Notes under the pieces: generated by a model
Told to the model about the DNA's origin: nothing
The model's database searches: none
Seen by the model: the letters and a program-made list of their open reading frames with translations, nothing else
Translations under genes and position numbers: made by a program
Shown here: positions 10,218 to 18,952 of the stretch, piece by piece
How positions within the stretch are numbered: the stretch's first letter is position 1
Layout of the letters: the number at the start of each line of letters is the position of its first letter
Source: Microvirga sp. 17 mud 1-3
Lineage (GTDB): Bacteria > Pseudomonadota > Alphaproteobacteria > Rhizobiales > Beijerinckiaceae
Assembly: GCF_003151255.1 (NCBI RefSeq)
Contig: NZ_CP029481.1
Span: forward strand, 3,969,001 to 4,033,000
Reading direction: 5' to 3'
Length of the DNA: 64,000 nt

Positions 10218-11819
10218 ATGAGGAAATCAGCTCTTCTCGCAGCTGTCTGCGTTCCGGCCTTCCTGGCGGCTGCCCCGCTTTCGGCCAAAACGCTTGTGTA
10301 TTGCTCCGAAGGTAGCCCGGAGAACTTCTACCCTGGCGTCAACACCACCGGCACGTCGTTCGATGCCAGCGAGCAGATCTACAACCGTATCGTCGAGTTC
10401 GAGCGCGGCGGCACGAAGGTCGTCCCCGGCCTCGCCGAGAAGTGGGACATTTCGGAAGACGGCACGGTCTATACCTTCCATCTCCGCAAGAACGCCAAGT
10501 GGCATTCCAACAAGAACTTCAAGCCAACCCGCAACGCCAATGCGGACGACGTCGTGTTCATGCTGGAGCGTCAGTGGAAGGAGGATAATCCCTACTTCAA
10601 GGTGACGAGCCCGAACCATTCCTATTTCGGCGACATGGGTATGCCGGCTCTCCTGAAGACGGTCGAGAAGGTGGACGACTACACCGTCCGCATCACCCTG
10701 AACCGCCCCGAGGCGCCGTTCCTGGCCGACCTTGCGATGATGTGGGCCAGCGTCCAGTCCAAGGAATACGCCGATGCCATGATGAAGGCCGGCACACCCG
10801 AGAAGATCGACCAGGAGCCGGTCGGCACGGGTCCGTTCTACCTGGTCCAGTACCAGAAGGACGCCATCATCCGCTACAAGGCCTTCCCTGATTACTGGAA
10901 CGGCAAGGCGAAGCTCGACGACCTCGTCTTCTCGATCACGCCGGACGCCTCCGTGCGCTGGGCGAAGCTCCAGAAGGGCGAATGCCACGTCATGCCGTAT
11001 CCGAATCCGGCCGATCTTCAGGCCATGGAGAAGGATCCGAACGTGTCGATCCTTTCCCAGGCCGGCCTGAACATCGGCTATCTCGCCTACAACACCACGA
11101 AGAAGCCCTTCGACGACGTGAAAGTCCGCAAGGCGCTCAACATGGCCATGAACAAGAAGGCCATCGTCGAGGCGGTCTTCCTGGGCAGCGGCATTCCGGC
11201 CAAGAACCCGATCCCGCCGTCCATGTGGTCCTACAACGACAACGTGAAGGACGACCCCTACGATCCGGAAGCCGCCAAGAAGCTCCTGGCCGAAGCCGGC
11301 TATCCGAACGGGCTCGAGACCGACCTTTGGGCCATGCCGGTCCAGCGTCCGTATAACCCGAACGCGAAGCGCATCGCCGAGCTGATGCAGGCCGACCTCG
11401 CCAAGATCGGCGTGAAGGCCGAGATCAAGAGCTTCGAGTGGGGCGAGTACCGCAAGCGCATGCAGGCGGGCGAACACCAGATGGGCATGCTGGGCTGGAC
11501 GGGCGACAACGGCGACCCGGACAACTTCCTGCACACTCTTCTCGGCTGCGACTCCGCCAAGAGCGCCTCGGGATCGAACGTCGCCAAGTGGTGCTACAAG
11601 CCGTTCGACGATCTTGTGACCAAGGCGAAGGTGACGACGAGCATTCCTGAGCGCACGAAGCTCTACGAGCAGTCTCAGGTGGTCTTCAAGGAGCAGGCTC
11701 CCTGGTTCACCATTGCGCATGCGGTGCAGCTGAAGCCCGTTCGCAAGGAAGTGATCGACTTCAAGCTCTCGCCCTTCGGACGCCACACCTTCTACGGTGT
11801 GGACATCAAGGGCAAGTAA
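10218..11819 (+). CDS. dppA: Dipeptide/oligopeptide ABC transporter substrate-binding protein (DppA-like)
   Basis: 533 residues. A Sec signal peptide (1-23, ending PLSA before KTLVYC) is followed by a class-C peptide-binding fold. The mature start LVYCSEGSPENFYP matches the DppA signature, and the later blocks YTFHLRKNAKWHSN, EPVGTGPFYLVQY and DVKVRKALNMAMNK are classic SBP_bac_5 motifs. It binds short peptides in the periplasm and delivers them to the DppBC permease encoded just downstream. The length equals typical DppA (about 535). It heads the operon, with a strong hairpin immediately after its stop. Haem or delta-aminolevulinate binding, known for some DppA proteins, cannot be judged here. 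Confidence 0.88.
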   Translation: MRKSALLAAVCVPAFLAAAPLSAKTLVYCSEGSPENFYPGVNTTGTSFDASEQIYNRIVEFERGGTKVVPGLAEKWDISEDGTVYTFHLRKNAKWHSNKNFKPTRNANADDVVFMLERQWKEDNPYFKVTSPNHSYFGDMGMPALLKTVEKVDDYTVRITLNRPEAPFLADLAMMWASVQSKEYADAMMKAGTPEKIDQEPVGTGPFYLVQYQKDAIIRYKAFPDYWNGKAKLDDLVFSITPDASVRWAKLQKGECHVMPYPNPADLQAMEKDPNVSILSQAGLNIGYLAYNTTKKPFDDVKVRKALNMAMNKKAIVEAVFLGSGIPAKNPIPPSMWSYNDNVKDDPYDPEAAKKLLAEAGYPNGLETDLWAMPVQRPYNPNAKRIAELMQADLAKIGVKAEIKSFEWGEYRKRMQAGEHQMGMLGWTGDNGDPDNFLHTLLGCDSAKSASGSNVAKWCYKPFDDLVTKAKVTTSIPERTKLYEQSQVVFKEQAPWFTIAHAVQLKPVRKEVIDFKLSPFGRHTFYGVDIKGK

Positions 11820-11838
11820 GCCTTTACGATCCACCTCC

Positions 11839-11871
11839 GGCGGAGCGGCCCTGGCGCCGCTCCGCCTTTTT
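11839..11871 (+). terminator. Intercistronic terminator-like hairpin between dppA and dppB
   Basis: A perfect 10-bp stem GGCGGAGCGG / CCGCTCCGCC (11839-11848 with 11857-11866), an 8-nt loop and a TTTTT run at 11867-11871. It lies 20 nt after the dppA stop and 12 nt before the dppB start. Such hairpins usually cut read-through, so the binding protein is made in excess over the permease, and protect the 3' end of its mRNA. Confidence 0.75.
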
Positions 11872-11882
11872 ACATTCAGACG

Positions 11883-12892
11883 ATGCTCCGCTTCATCCTT
11901 ACCCGCGTCAGCCTGATCATCCCCACCTTCATCGGGATCACGCTGCTCGCCTTTTTCCTCATCCGCCTCGTGCCGGGCGATCCGATCGAGACCATGGCCG
12001 GCGAGCGCGGCATCGATCCGGTCCGGCATGAACAGCTGCGCAAGGAATACGGCTTCGACAAGCCGGTCATCGTGCAGTATGGCATCTATATCTCACGCGT
12101 CCTGCAGGGCGATCTCGGCAAGTCCCTCATCACGCAGGCACCCGTCTGGGAAGAGTTCAAGTCCCTGTTCCCCGCGACCATGGAGCTGGCGCTCTGCGCG
12201 ATCCTGTTCGCGCTGATCCTCGGGCTTCCGGCCGGCATGCTTGCGGCCATCCGACGAAATTCCATCTTCGACCACGGGTCATGGGCATATCGCTGACCGG
12301 CTATTCCATGCCGATCTTCTGGTGGGGCCTGATCCTGATCCTGGTCTTCTCGGTGCAGCTCGACCTGACCCCCGTTTCGGGCCGGATCGACGTTCTCTAC
12401 TACATCGAGCCGGTGACAGGCTTCCTGCTCATCGACAGCCTCCTTTCGGGTGAAGAAGGCGCCTTCGCGTCGGCCGTAGAGCACCTCATTCTTCCGACCA
12501 TCGTGCTCGGCACCGTGCCGCTCGCGGTCATCGCCCGCATGACGCGCTCCGCCATGCTGGAGGTCCTGGGCGAGGATTATATCCGCACCGCAAAGGCGAA
12601 GGGCCTGTCCCGCTATCGGGTGATCGCCCTGCATGCCCTGCGCAATGCGCTCATTCCCGTCGTCACCGTCATCGGCCTGCAGGTCGGCGTCCTGTTCACG
12701 GGCGCCATCCTGACCGAGACGATCTTCTCCTGGCCGGGGGTCGGCAAGTGGCTGATCGACGCCATCTTCCGTCGGGACTACCCGGTGCTGCAGGGCGGCG
12801 CCCTGCTCCTCGGCGTCGTCGTGATGAGCGTCAACCTCTTCGTCGACCTTGCTTATGGCCTTATCAATCCGCGCATCAGGCATAACCGATGA
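11883..12892 (+). pseudogene. dppB: dppB peptide ABC permease interrupted by a -1 frameshift
   Basis: Two frames together encode one DppB. 11883-12296 gives residues 1-136 (TM1 and LVPGDPIETMAGERGI, a DppB hallmark) and ends wrongly after IFDHGSWAYR. From 12281 a second frame continues MGISLTGYSMPIFWWG through the permease motif (LGEDYIRTAKAKGLSRYRV) to the stop at 12892. Adding one G to the GGG at 12276-12278 restores IFDHGVMGISLTGYSM, which fits the family alignment without a gap. So one base is missing in a short G run: either a sequencing error or a recent mutation, since the rest of the gene is undamaged. If real, the transporter loses one of its two membrane subunits. The end overlaps dppC by 4 nt. 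Confidence 0.85.
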
Positions 12893-13800
12893 CCGCAGAA
12901 ATCATGGAAGCTCCCGCCGCGGCTGCGCCGACGGCAACACCGCCACACCCCTTGCGCGAGTTCTGGGGATATTTCAGCGCCAACAGGGGCGCGGTCGCGG
13001 GCCTGATCGTCATCGCGTTCGTGGTCATCGTGGCGCTCCTCGCCGATGTCATCGCGCCGCATTCGCCCTATGTCACGGACACCTCCATCGCGCTTAAGCC
13101 GCCGTTCTGGCAGGAGGGCGGAAGCCTCGCCTATCCGCTCGGGACGGACCCGATCGGTCGCGACATCCTCTCGCGGCTGATCTACGGCTCGCGCCTGTCA
13201 CTTCTGATCGGCATCGTGATCGTGTCGATCTCGATCGTCCTCGGGACCGTTCTCGGCCTTGTCGCGGGCTTCACCCGCGGCGTGACCGAGATCTTCATCA
13301 TGCGCCTGATGGACATCATCCTGACCCTTCCGAGCCTCCTCCTGGCCATCGTCGTCGTCGCGGTCCTGGGTCCGGGCCTCATCAACTCGATGCTCGCCGT
13401 CGCGCTGGTGATCCTGCCCCATTACGTCCGCCTGGCGCGCGCCGCCGTCATCACCGAGACGTCGAAGGATTACGTCACGGCCGCGCGAGTCAGCGGAGCC
13501 GGCACGCTCCGCCTCATGTTCAAGGAAGTGCTGCCCAACTGCACGGCACCCCTGATCGTGCAGGCCTCCCTCGGCATCTCGACCGCGATCCTCGACGCTG
13601 CGGCGCTCGGCTTCCTCGGGCTCGGTGCCCAGCCGCCGGCGCCGGAATGGGGCACCATGCTGGCGGATGCGCGCGAATTCGTGCTGCGCGCCTGGTGGGT
13701 GGTCACCTTCCCGGGCCTTGCGATCCTCATCACGGTGCTGGCGTTCAACCTCCTGGGCGATGGCCTTCGCGACGCCCTGGATCCCAAATTGAAGCGTTGA
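12889..13800 (+). CDS. dppC: Dipeptide ABC transporter permease DppC
   Basis: 303 residues with about six membrane helices. The N-terminal OppC_N segment ([20 protein letters not shown]), the block [21 protein letters not shown] and the ATPase-docking EAA loop ([19 protein letters not shown]) are those of DppC/OppC. It pairs with DppB to form the inner-membrane channel. It starts with ATGA overlapping dppB and ends 2 nt before dppD. The sequence is intact, unlike the preceding dppB. Confidence 0.88.
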   Translation: MTAEIMEAPAAAAPTATPPHPLREFWGYFSANRGAVAGLIVIAFVVIVALLADVIAPHSPYVTDTSIALKPPFWQEGGSLAYPLGTDPIGRDILSRLIYGSRLSLLIGIVIVSISIVLGTVLGLVAGFTRGVTEIFIMRLMDIILTLPSLLLAIVVVAVLGPGLINSMLAVALVILPHYVRLARAAVITETSKDYVTAARVSGAGTLRLMFKEVLPNCTAPLIVQASLGISTAILDAAALGFLGLGAQPPAPEWGTMLADAREFVLRAWWVVTFPGLAILITVLAFNLLGDGLRDALDPKLKR

Positions 13801-13802
13801 TC

Positions 13803-14819
13803 ATGGCTCTGCTCGAAATCGAAAACCTCTCGGTCGAATTTCCGACCCAAGGCGGCATCATGCGTGCCGTGGACGGCGTCAGCCTCAAGCTCGACGAAGG
13901 CGAAATCCTCGGCGTGGTGGGCGAATCCGGCTCAGGGAAAAGCGTCACGATGCTGGCGCTCATGGGCCTCGTCCCATTCCCTGGGCGGGTGAGGGCCGAC
14001 AAGCTCTCGTTCAACGGGCGCGATCTCCTGACGATCTCCGACCGTGAGCGCCGCAAGCTCACGGGCAAGGACGTCGCGATGATCTTCCAGGAGCCGACCA
14101 CCAGCCTGAACCCATGCTTCACCATCGGCTTCCAGCTGAAGGAAACCCTGCGCCTGCACGAGGGCATGGACCGCAAGGCCGCGCATCGCAGGGCCATCGA
14201 GTTGCTGGAACAGGTCGGCATCCCGTCGCCCGAAAGCCGCCTGTCCGCCTTCCCGCACCAGCTCTCGGGCGGCATGAACCAGCGCGTTATGATCGCCATG
14301 GCGATCGCCTGCAACCCGAAGCTTCTCATCGCGGACGAGCCGACGACCGCTCTCGACGTGACCATCCAGGCGCAGATCCTCGACCTGCTGAGCAATCTGC
14401 AGAAGGAGCGCAACATGGCTCTCGTCATGATCACGCATGACATGGGCGTGATCGCCGAGACGGCCAAGCGCATCATGGTCATGTATGCGGGCCAGATCAT
14501 GGAGGAGCGCGCCGCGGAGGATCTCTTCGCCTCGCCGCAGCACCCCTATACGGCCGCCCTTCTAGCGGCGCTGCCGGAGAACAGCGAAGGCGGGCGCCTC
14601 TCGACCATTCCGGGCGTCGTGCCGGGGCTCTACGACCGGCCGAAGGGCTGCCTGTTCAGCCCACGCTGCAAGTATGCGACGGAGCACTCGCGCAACGTGC
14701 GCCCCGAGCTGCGCCCCTGGGCCGGCGGACAGATCCGCTGCCATTACCCCCTCGGTGACCCGAGCCGAACGGCCCGGATCGAGGCCGATCATCCCCTTGG
14801 CACGGAGGCTGCATCGTGA
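13803..14819 (+). CDS. dppD: Peptide ABC transporter ATP-binding protein DppD
   Basis: 338 residues. I placed the start at the ATG at 13803, 2 nt after the dppC stop, giving [15 protein letters not shown]; a longer in-frame reading from 13647 would run inside dppC and is not credible. Walker A is GESGSGKSV, the signature is LSGGMNQRV, Walker B is LLIADEPT, and the switch histidine is in MITHDMG. The C-terminal oligo_HPY domain ([14 protein letters not shown], with Cys residues that can bind a 4Fe-4S cluster in DppD homologues) is present. It powers peptide import together with DppF and overlaps dppF by 4 nt (GTGA). Confidence 0.9.
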   Translation: MALLEIENLSVEFPTQGGIMRAVDGVSLKLDEGEILGVVGESGSGKSVTMLALMGLVPFPGRVRADKLSFNGRDLLTISDRERRKLTGKDVAMIFQEPTTSLNPCFTIGFQLKETLRLHEGMDRKAAHRRAIELLEQVGIPSPESRLSAFPHQLSGGMNQRVMIAMAIACNPKLLIADEPTTALDVTIQAQILDLLSNLQKERNMALVMITHDMGVIAETAKRIMVMYAGQIMEERAAEDLFASPQHPYTAALLAALPENSEGGRLSTIPGVVPGLYDRPKGCLFSPRCKYATEHSRNVRPELRPWAGGQIRCHYPLGDPSRTARIEADHPLGTEAAS

Positions 14820-15799
14820 CCGCGCCCGTTGTCGAAGCCAACAATCTCAAGCGCGTCTACGAAGTGCGACGCGGCCTGTTCAAGGAGCCCGGCCGCCTGC
14901 AGGCCGTGGGCGGCGTCTCGTTCTCCATCGCGCCCGGCAAGACCCTGGCGGTGGTCGGCGAATCCGGATGCGGCAAGTCCACCCTCGCGCGCATGGTCAC
15001 CCTTATCGAGAAGCCGACCGAGGGCACCCTGAACCTCGACGGCATGGATGCCATCCATCCACCTGCCGGCCGGGCGAAGGATCTGCGCCGCACGGTGCAG
15101 CTCGTGTTCCAGAACCCCTACGGATCGCTCAATCCGCGCAAGAAAGTCGGGACGATCCTGGAGGAGCCGCTCGCCATCAACACCAGCCTCTCGGCCGCCG
15201 AGCGCACCGAGCGGGCACGGGCCATGATGGCGAAGGTGGGCCTGCGCCCCGAGCATTACAGCCGCTATCCGCACATGTTCTCGGGCGGCCAGCGCCAGCG
15301 CATCGCCATCGCCAGGGCCCTGATGCTTTCGCCCAAGCTGGTGGTGGCGGACGAGCCCGTCTCGGCGCTCGACGTGTCGATCCAGGCCCAGGTTCTCAAT
15401 CTCCTGGCCGATCTGCAACAGGAGCTAGGCCTCGCCTATCTCTTCATTTCGCACGACCTGGGCGTGGTCCGTCACATCGCGGACGATGTGCTCGTGATGT
15501 ATCTCGGCCATGCGGTGGAACAGGGACCGAAGGAGCGCATTTACGCGCGCCCCTTACATCCCTATACGCAGGCGCTCCTGTCCTCGACGCCCGGCATCTC
15601 GGGCAAGAAGACCAAGCGCATCGTCCTGAAGGGTGAGCTGCCCTCGCCGCTCAATCCGCCGCAGGGCTGCGTGTTCTCGACGCGCTGCCCCTATGTGACC
15701 GATCGCTGCCGGGCCGAGCGACCGGCGCTGCGCCCGCTCGACGGACGCCTTGTGGCCTGTCACTACGCCGAAGACTTCCTTCGCGAACAGCCCGTTTGA
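14816..15799 (+). CDS. dppF: Peptide ABC transporter ATP-binding protein DppF
   Basis: 327 residues from a GTG that overlaps the dppD stop. Walker A is GESGCGKST, the signature is [12 protein letters not shown], Walker B is [12 protein letters not shown], and the switch is in FISHDLG. The tail [15 protein letters not shown] is the oligo_HPY Cys motif shared with DppD. The N-terminal [11 protein letters not shown] is typical of DppF/OppF, which carry a long loop before Walker A. It is the last gene of the operon, followed by a hairpin repeat and a convergent gene. Confidence 0.9.
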   Translation: MTAPVVEANNLKRVYEVRRGLFKEPGRLQAVGGVSFSIAPGKTLAVVGESGCGKSTLARMVTLIEKPTEGTLNLDGMDAIHPPAGRAKDLRRTVQLVFQNPYGSLNPRKKVGTILEEPLAINTSLSAAERTERARAMMAKVGLRPEHYSRYPHMFSGGQRQRIAIARALMLSPKLVVADEPVSALDVSIQAQVLNLLADLQQELGLAYLFISHDLGVVRHIADDVLVMYLGHAVEQGPKERIYARPLHPYTQALLSSTPGISGKKTKRIVLKGELPSPLNPPQGCVFSTRCPYVTDRCRAERPALRPLDGRLVACHYAEDFLREQPV

Positions 15800-15813
15800 G
15801 ACGATCCTCGGCG

Positions 15814-15850
15814 CATCGTGCGGAAACCTTTTTTCCGCACGATGATCTAG
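15814..15850. repeat. REP-like palindrome between dppF and the convergent gene
   Basis: A perfect 13-bp inverted repeat, CATCGTGCGGAAA (15814-15826) and TTTCCGCACGATG (15832-15844), with loop CCTTT, followed by ATCTAG. The right half with its flank resembles half of a dispersed intergenic repeat I recall from Methylobacterium-like genomes (ending in CCGCACGATGCTCTAG). It may also stop transcription from both sides. A related but diverged copy lies at 42288-42328. Confidence 0.5.
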
Positions 15851-17862
15851 GCTGGAAGCGGTAGGCGCTCAGGCCCCATTGCGCTCTGCGGCTGCGAGGG
15901 AGCGGCCTTGTCGGCATGCTCCTTCTCCTCGCCCGTGGCGCTCTTCACGCAAAGGATGACGGCCTCGCGCAGGGAGGACACGTAGTAATCCGCTCCGAGG
16001 GAGGCCTGCCGGCTCTGGTTGCTCAGCACCGCGTCATCGGCAGGCCATAGGCCGACCAGGATCGGCACGTCCGGCATCCGGTTCTTAAGACGGCGGAGAA
16101 GATAGCGCAGATGGGCGGGTGTGCCACCGATCTCCAGGTACGACAGGCAGATCATCCGGACGTTCGCCGTGTCGAGCGTCGCGATACCGGCCCTTGATAC
16201 CGCTTCATAAGGCACGACGCGGGTGCCCAGCCCATGCTTGGTGGCCAGCTGCGACAGCATGGCGGCGGCAGCCTCGTCGAGAGGGCCGCGGCCGGCGATG
16301 CAGAGAACGGCCCCCGGGGCCTGCCAATCTTCGGGAATCGGGGCAGCCACGGGCGGGGTCTGCGCGATGGCAGGCTCCTTGATGGCGGGCTTTTCGCTCA
16401 CGGGAGAGGCCACCGGCTCGTCCTCTGTCTCCTTGCGCTCCGGCTCGGCATCGTCATGGGAGTCGAGATCGAGGATCAGGGCGCCAACCACATCCTTCAC
16501 CCGCTCGAGCTGGTGAACGGTCAGCACCCCGCGCCCCGCATCGTTGGCCGCAAGCTGCAGCCCCTTGAGGGCGACCTCGTCGTAATAGGACGTCAGGGAG
16601 CGCTCCCGCAGCAGGACTTCGGCCGATTCGAGCGCCTCGTCCGGATCGCCGGCCAGCATGCGCTGGTAGAGATTCTCGGCCGGTGTCAGCGCAGGCCTGT
16701 CGCCGAGGAGGACGTCGAGGAACTCCAGTCTCTCCACATGCCGGCCCAGCACCACCAGGCAGAGGGTCAGGGGCGTCGCGATGAGCAAGCCCACGGGCCC
16801 CCAGATCCAGGTCCAGAAAATCGCCGAGAGGACCACCGCGAAAGGCGAGAGGCCCGTGCTCTGGCCGTAGACGACGGGCTCGATCCCATGCCCCATCAGA
16901 GGCTCGCCGATGAGGAAGAGGGCTGCGGTCATCAGGGCCATCGACCAGCCGGGATCCACGGCGGCGGCCAGCATGATCGGAAAGGCCGCAGCAATGAACG
17001 ATCCGATATAGGGCACGAACCGCATCAGCGTCGCAAACACGCCCCAGAGCAGCGGGCTCGGCACGCCGATGATCCACAGGCCGATGGCGACGAAGACGCC
17101 GAATGCGGTGTTGAGACCGAGCTGAATCAGGAAGTAGCGACTCAGCCTCCGCGCGGCATCATCCATGGCGATGGTGGTGCGATGGAGATCGCTCGAGCCG
17201 AACAGACGAATCATGCGGTCACGCAGGTCCTCCCGCTGGAGCAGGATGAAGACCAGCACCACGAAGACGATGCCCATGGTGGCAAGCGGCTGCAGCAGGG
17301 GCAGCAGGAAGTTGCGTGCCAGCTCGACAGGCGTCGGTTCGGGCTGATGCACCTCGACCGGAAGCGGACCGGTTCCTTCGGCTTCCTGAGGCGCGGCAGG
17401 CGAAGCCGGCGCCGCCTGCTTCTCCTCCGGCTTTTCCTGGACGGCGCGATCGAGCTCGCGTCCCATATTCTTCAAAAGAGCCGGCAGCCGCCCGATCGAT
17501 CCTTCGCGCAGGGAGCCGACCTTTTCCTTGATCGTGAATTGGTAGCGCGGGATGTCGGAGGCCAGGCCCGCAAGCTGGAAGCCGATGATGCCGCCCAACG
17601 AGAGAATGATCCCCAGGGCGACGAGCACGGCGATGATGACGGACGGAATACGGCCCAGATGCCATCGCCGCATGATCTCCACAAAGGGGGCGAGCACGAA
17701 GGCGAGCAGGATCGCAAGCACGATCGGCAGAAACACGTCCTTGCCGATATAGAGGGCCGCGAGGACGACGATACCGACGATCAGGGTCATCAGCCCTGAG
17801 ATCCCGGGCACGCTCGGAGGCGGAACCTCGGCCTGCGGTGGCGTGGAAGACGGGATGCTCAT
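15847..17862 (-). CDS. AI-2E family transporter with a C-terminal cytoplasmic Rossmann-like extension
   Basis: 671 residues. The start is the ATG at 17862 (MSIPSSTPPQAE); reading further upstream gives only low-complexity shadow sequence. Residues about 20-100 hold three hydrophobic segments, then a soluble insert with a Pro/Glu-rich stretch (about 155-190). A second membrane block (about 195-400) has the family motif region FVPYIGSFIAAAFPIML and WGPVGLLIATPL. AI-2E/PerM-family proteins export small molecules or ions; many are not AI-2 transporters. Unusually, about 250 residues follow: a helical segment (about 405-500), a charged linker, and a fold (about 540-650: GAVLCIAGRGPLDEAAA, RMICLSYLEIG, VPILVGLWPADD) resembling B12-binding or receiver-like Rossmann domains without their metal or Asp motifs. 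Confidence 0.8.
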   Translation of the reverse strand: MSIPSSTPPQAEVPPPSVPGISGLMTLIVGIVVLAALYIGKDVFLPIVLAILLAFVLAPFVEIMRRWHLGRIPSVIIAVLVALGIILSLGGIIGFQLAGLASDIPRYQFTIKEKVGSLREGSIGRLPALLKNMGRELDRAVQEKPEEKQAAPASPAAPQEAEGTGPLPVEVHQPEPTPVELARNFLLPLLQPLATMGIVFVVLVFILLQREDLRDRMIRLFGSSDLHRTTIAMDDAARRLSRYFLIQLGLNTAFGVFVAIGLWIIGVPSPLLWGVFATLMRFVPYIGSFIAAAFPIMLAAAVDPGWSMALMTAALFLIGEPLMGHGIEPVVYGQSTGLSPFAVVLSAIFWTWIWGPVGLLIATPLTLCLVVLGRHVERLEFLDVLLGDRPALTPAENLYQRMLAGDPDEALESAEVLLRERSLTSYYDEVALKGLQLAANDAGRGVLTVHQLERVKDVVGALILDLDSHDDAEPERKETEDEPVASPVSEKPAIKEPAIAQTPPVAAPIPEDWQAPGAVLCIAGRGPLDEAAAAMLSQLATKHGLGTRVVPYEAVSRAGIATLDTANVRMICLSYLEIGGTPAHLRYLLRRLKNRMPDVPILVGLWPADDAVLSNQSRQASLGADYYVSSLREAVILCVKSATGEEKEHADKAAPSQPQSAMGPERLPLPA

Positions 17863-18225
17863 GAGGGGTTTTCTCTTCTCCGGGATCGGAGCAAAGGCTC
17901 CTGGCCATCTCCTACAACGCCCGTCGGCGGCGATTCGATCCTTGGCCGTTTCACGAGTGTCCGAAGTCGGATGGGACCTTTTGCCCTCTGGCCCGCTGGC
18001 GCACGTACCCCATCTCTCCGGAGGAATGAGACCCAGCACCCTGCCACCCGACGTCCCCGCCTTGCTCGCCGTCGGTTTGGGTGCTGCCCGCAGGCTGCTT
18101 TGCAGACAACCCCCACGAGCACCCCATGAGCCTCTCGGCGAAGGCTCCTGGTCGGCCCTCCCTTTGCGGCCACCCTGGCCGTCGCCTTTCGGCTTGCCCT
18201 GGCCCTCAACGGAGAACCTGAACCC
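17863..18225. other. 363-nt intergenic region between divergent genes
   Basis: No convincing gene. A GGAGG followed by an ATG at 18026 opens a 69-codon frame, but its Pro/Arg-rich translation looks like shadow sequence. The gap must hold promoters for both the AI-2E-type gene (leftward) and the dienelactone-hydrolase-like gene (rightward). I cannot identify convincing -35/-10 pairs. Confidence 0.5.
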
Positions 18226-18918
18226 ATGTCGGTGACAGAAACCCGCCGAAGCTTTTCGAGCGGCGGAAAGGCTATCACGGTGGACGTGTTCGAGCCCGGT
18301 AGGCAGGTGCGGGCTCCGTCCGTGGTCATGCTCCACGGCGCCGACGGGCTCGGCTTCAACAACCGGTACCGGGAAGGCGCGCGCGCAATCGCGGCTTCCG
18401 GCTTCCAGGTCAACCTCGTCCATTACCTCGACCGTACGGGGGAACGGCGGGCTTCCTTCGCGACCCTGTTCCAGAATTTCCTGCCCTGGGCCGAAACCGT
18501 GCGGGATGCCCTCGCATGGGCCACCGAAAGAGCCGAATCCGAAAAGGTCGGCCTCGTGGGAATCTCCCTCGGGGCGGCGCTGGGACTGGCGGTGTCCGGC
18601 GCGAACGGGCAGATCGGGGCCCTGGTCAGTTTCTTCGGGCCTCTCCCGCAGGGTGTCGTTGCTCCCGACACACGGCTGCCGCCAACCCTCATCCTGCATG
18701 GCGCTATGGACCCGGTCGTGCCCGTGGCGAATGCCTATGCCATTGAGACCCTGCTCCGGCAAAAAGCCGTTCCCTACGAGATCAAGGTTTACCCAGGCGA
18801 GGGACATGGGTTTCATGAGACTGCCCGGGAGGATGCGACACAGCGCGTGCTGGCCTTCCTGCAACGCCATCTGTCGCCCGAGCCGTTGACCCTTTCGACC
18901 GGCGGGCGAGACGGCTAA
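18226..18918 (+). CDS. Dienelactone-hydrolase-family alpha/beta hydrolase
   Basis: 230 residues, the usual DLH family length. The core is VVMLHGADGLGFNNRYREGA (oxyanion region), nucleophile S114 in VGISLGAA, acid Asp in LHGAMDPVVP and catalytic His in YPGEGHGFHE. True dienelactone hydrolases use Cys as nucleophile; Ser here suggests a general esterase of the family rather than chlorocatechol metabolism. No aromatic-degradation genes lie nearby. The ATG at 18226 follows a GGAGAA site. The substrate is unknown. Confidence 0.8.
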   Translation: MSVTETRRSFSSGGKAITVDVFEPGRQVRAPSVVMLHGADGLGFNNRYREGARAIAASGFQVNLVHYLDRTGERRASFATLFQNFLPWAETVRDALAWATERAESEKVGLVGISLGAALGLAVSGANGQIGALVSFFGPLPQGVVAPDTRLPPTLILHGAMDPVVPVANAYAIETLLRQKAVPYEIKVYPGEGHGFHETAREDATQRVLAFLQRHLSPEPLTLSTGGRDG

Positions 18919-18952
18919 AAGAGACCCGGAAACGGCAGGAACGAGGATTGCC

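Noticed and set aside
16234..17799. A 521-codon plus-strand frame opposite the AI-2E-type gene
   Set aside because: Low-complexity His/Arg/Gly/Gln translation without motifs; the minus strand encodes membrane helices and family motifs.
18026..18235. A 69-codon ORF with GGAGG just before its ATG in the 17863-18225 gap
   Set aside because: Pro/Arg/Trp-rich translation overlapping the next gene's start; a chance ribosome-site match is more likely.
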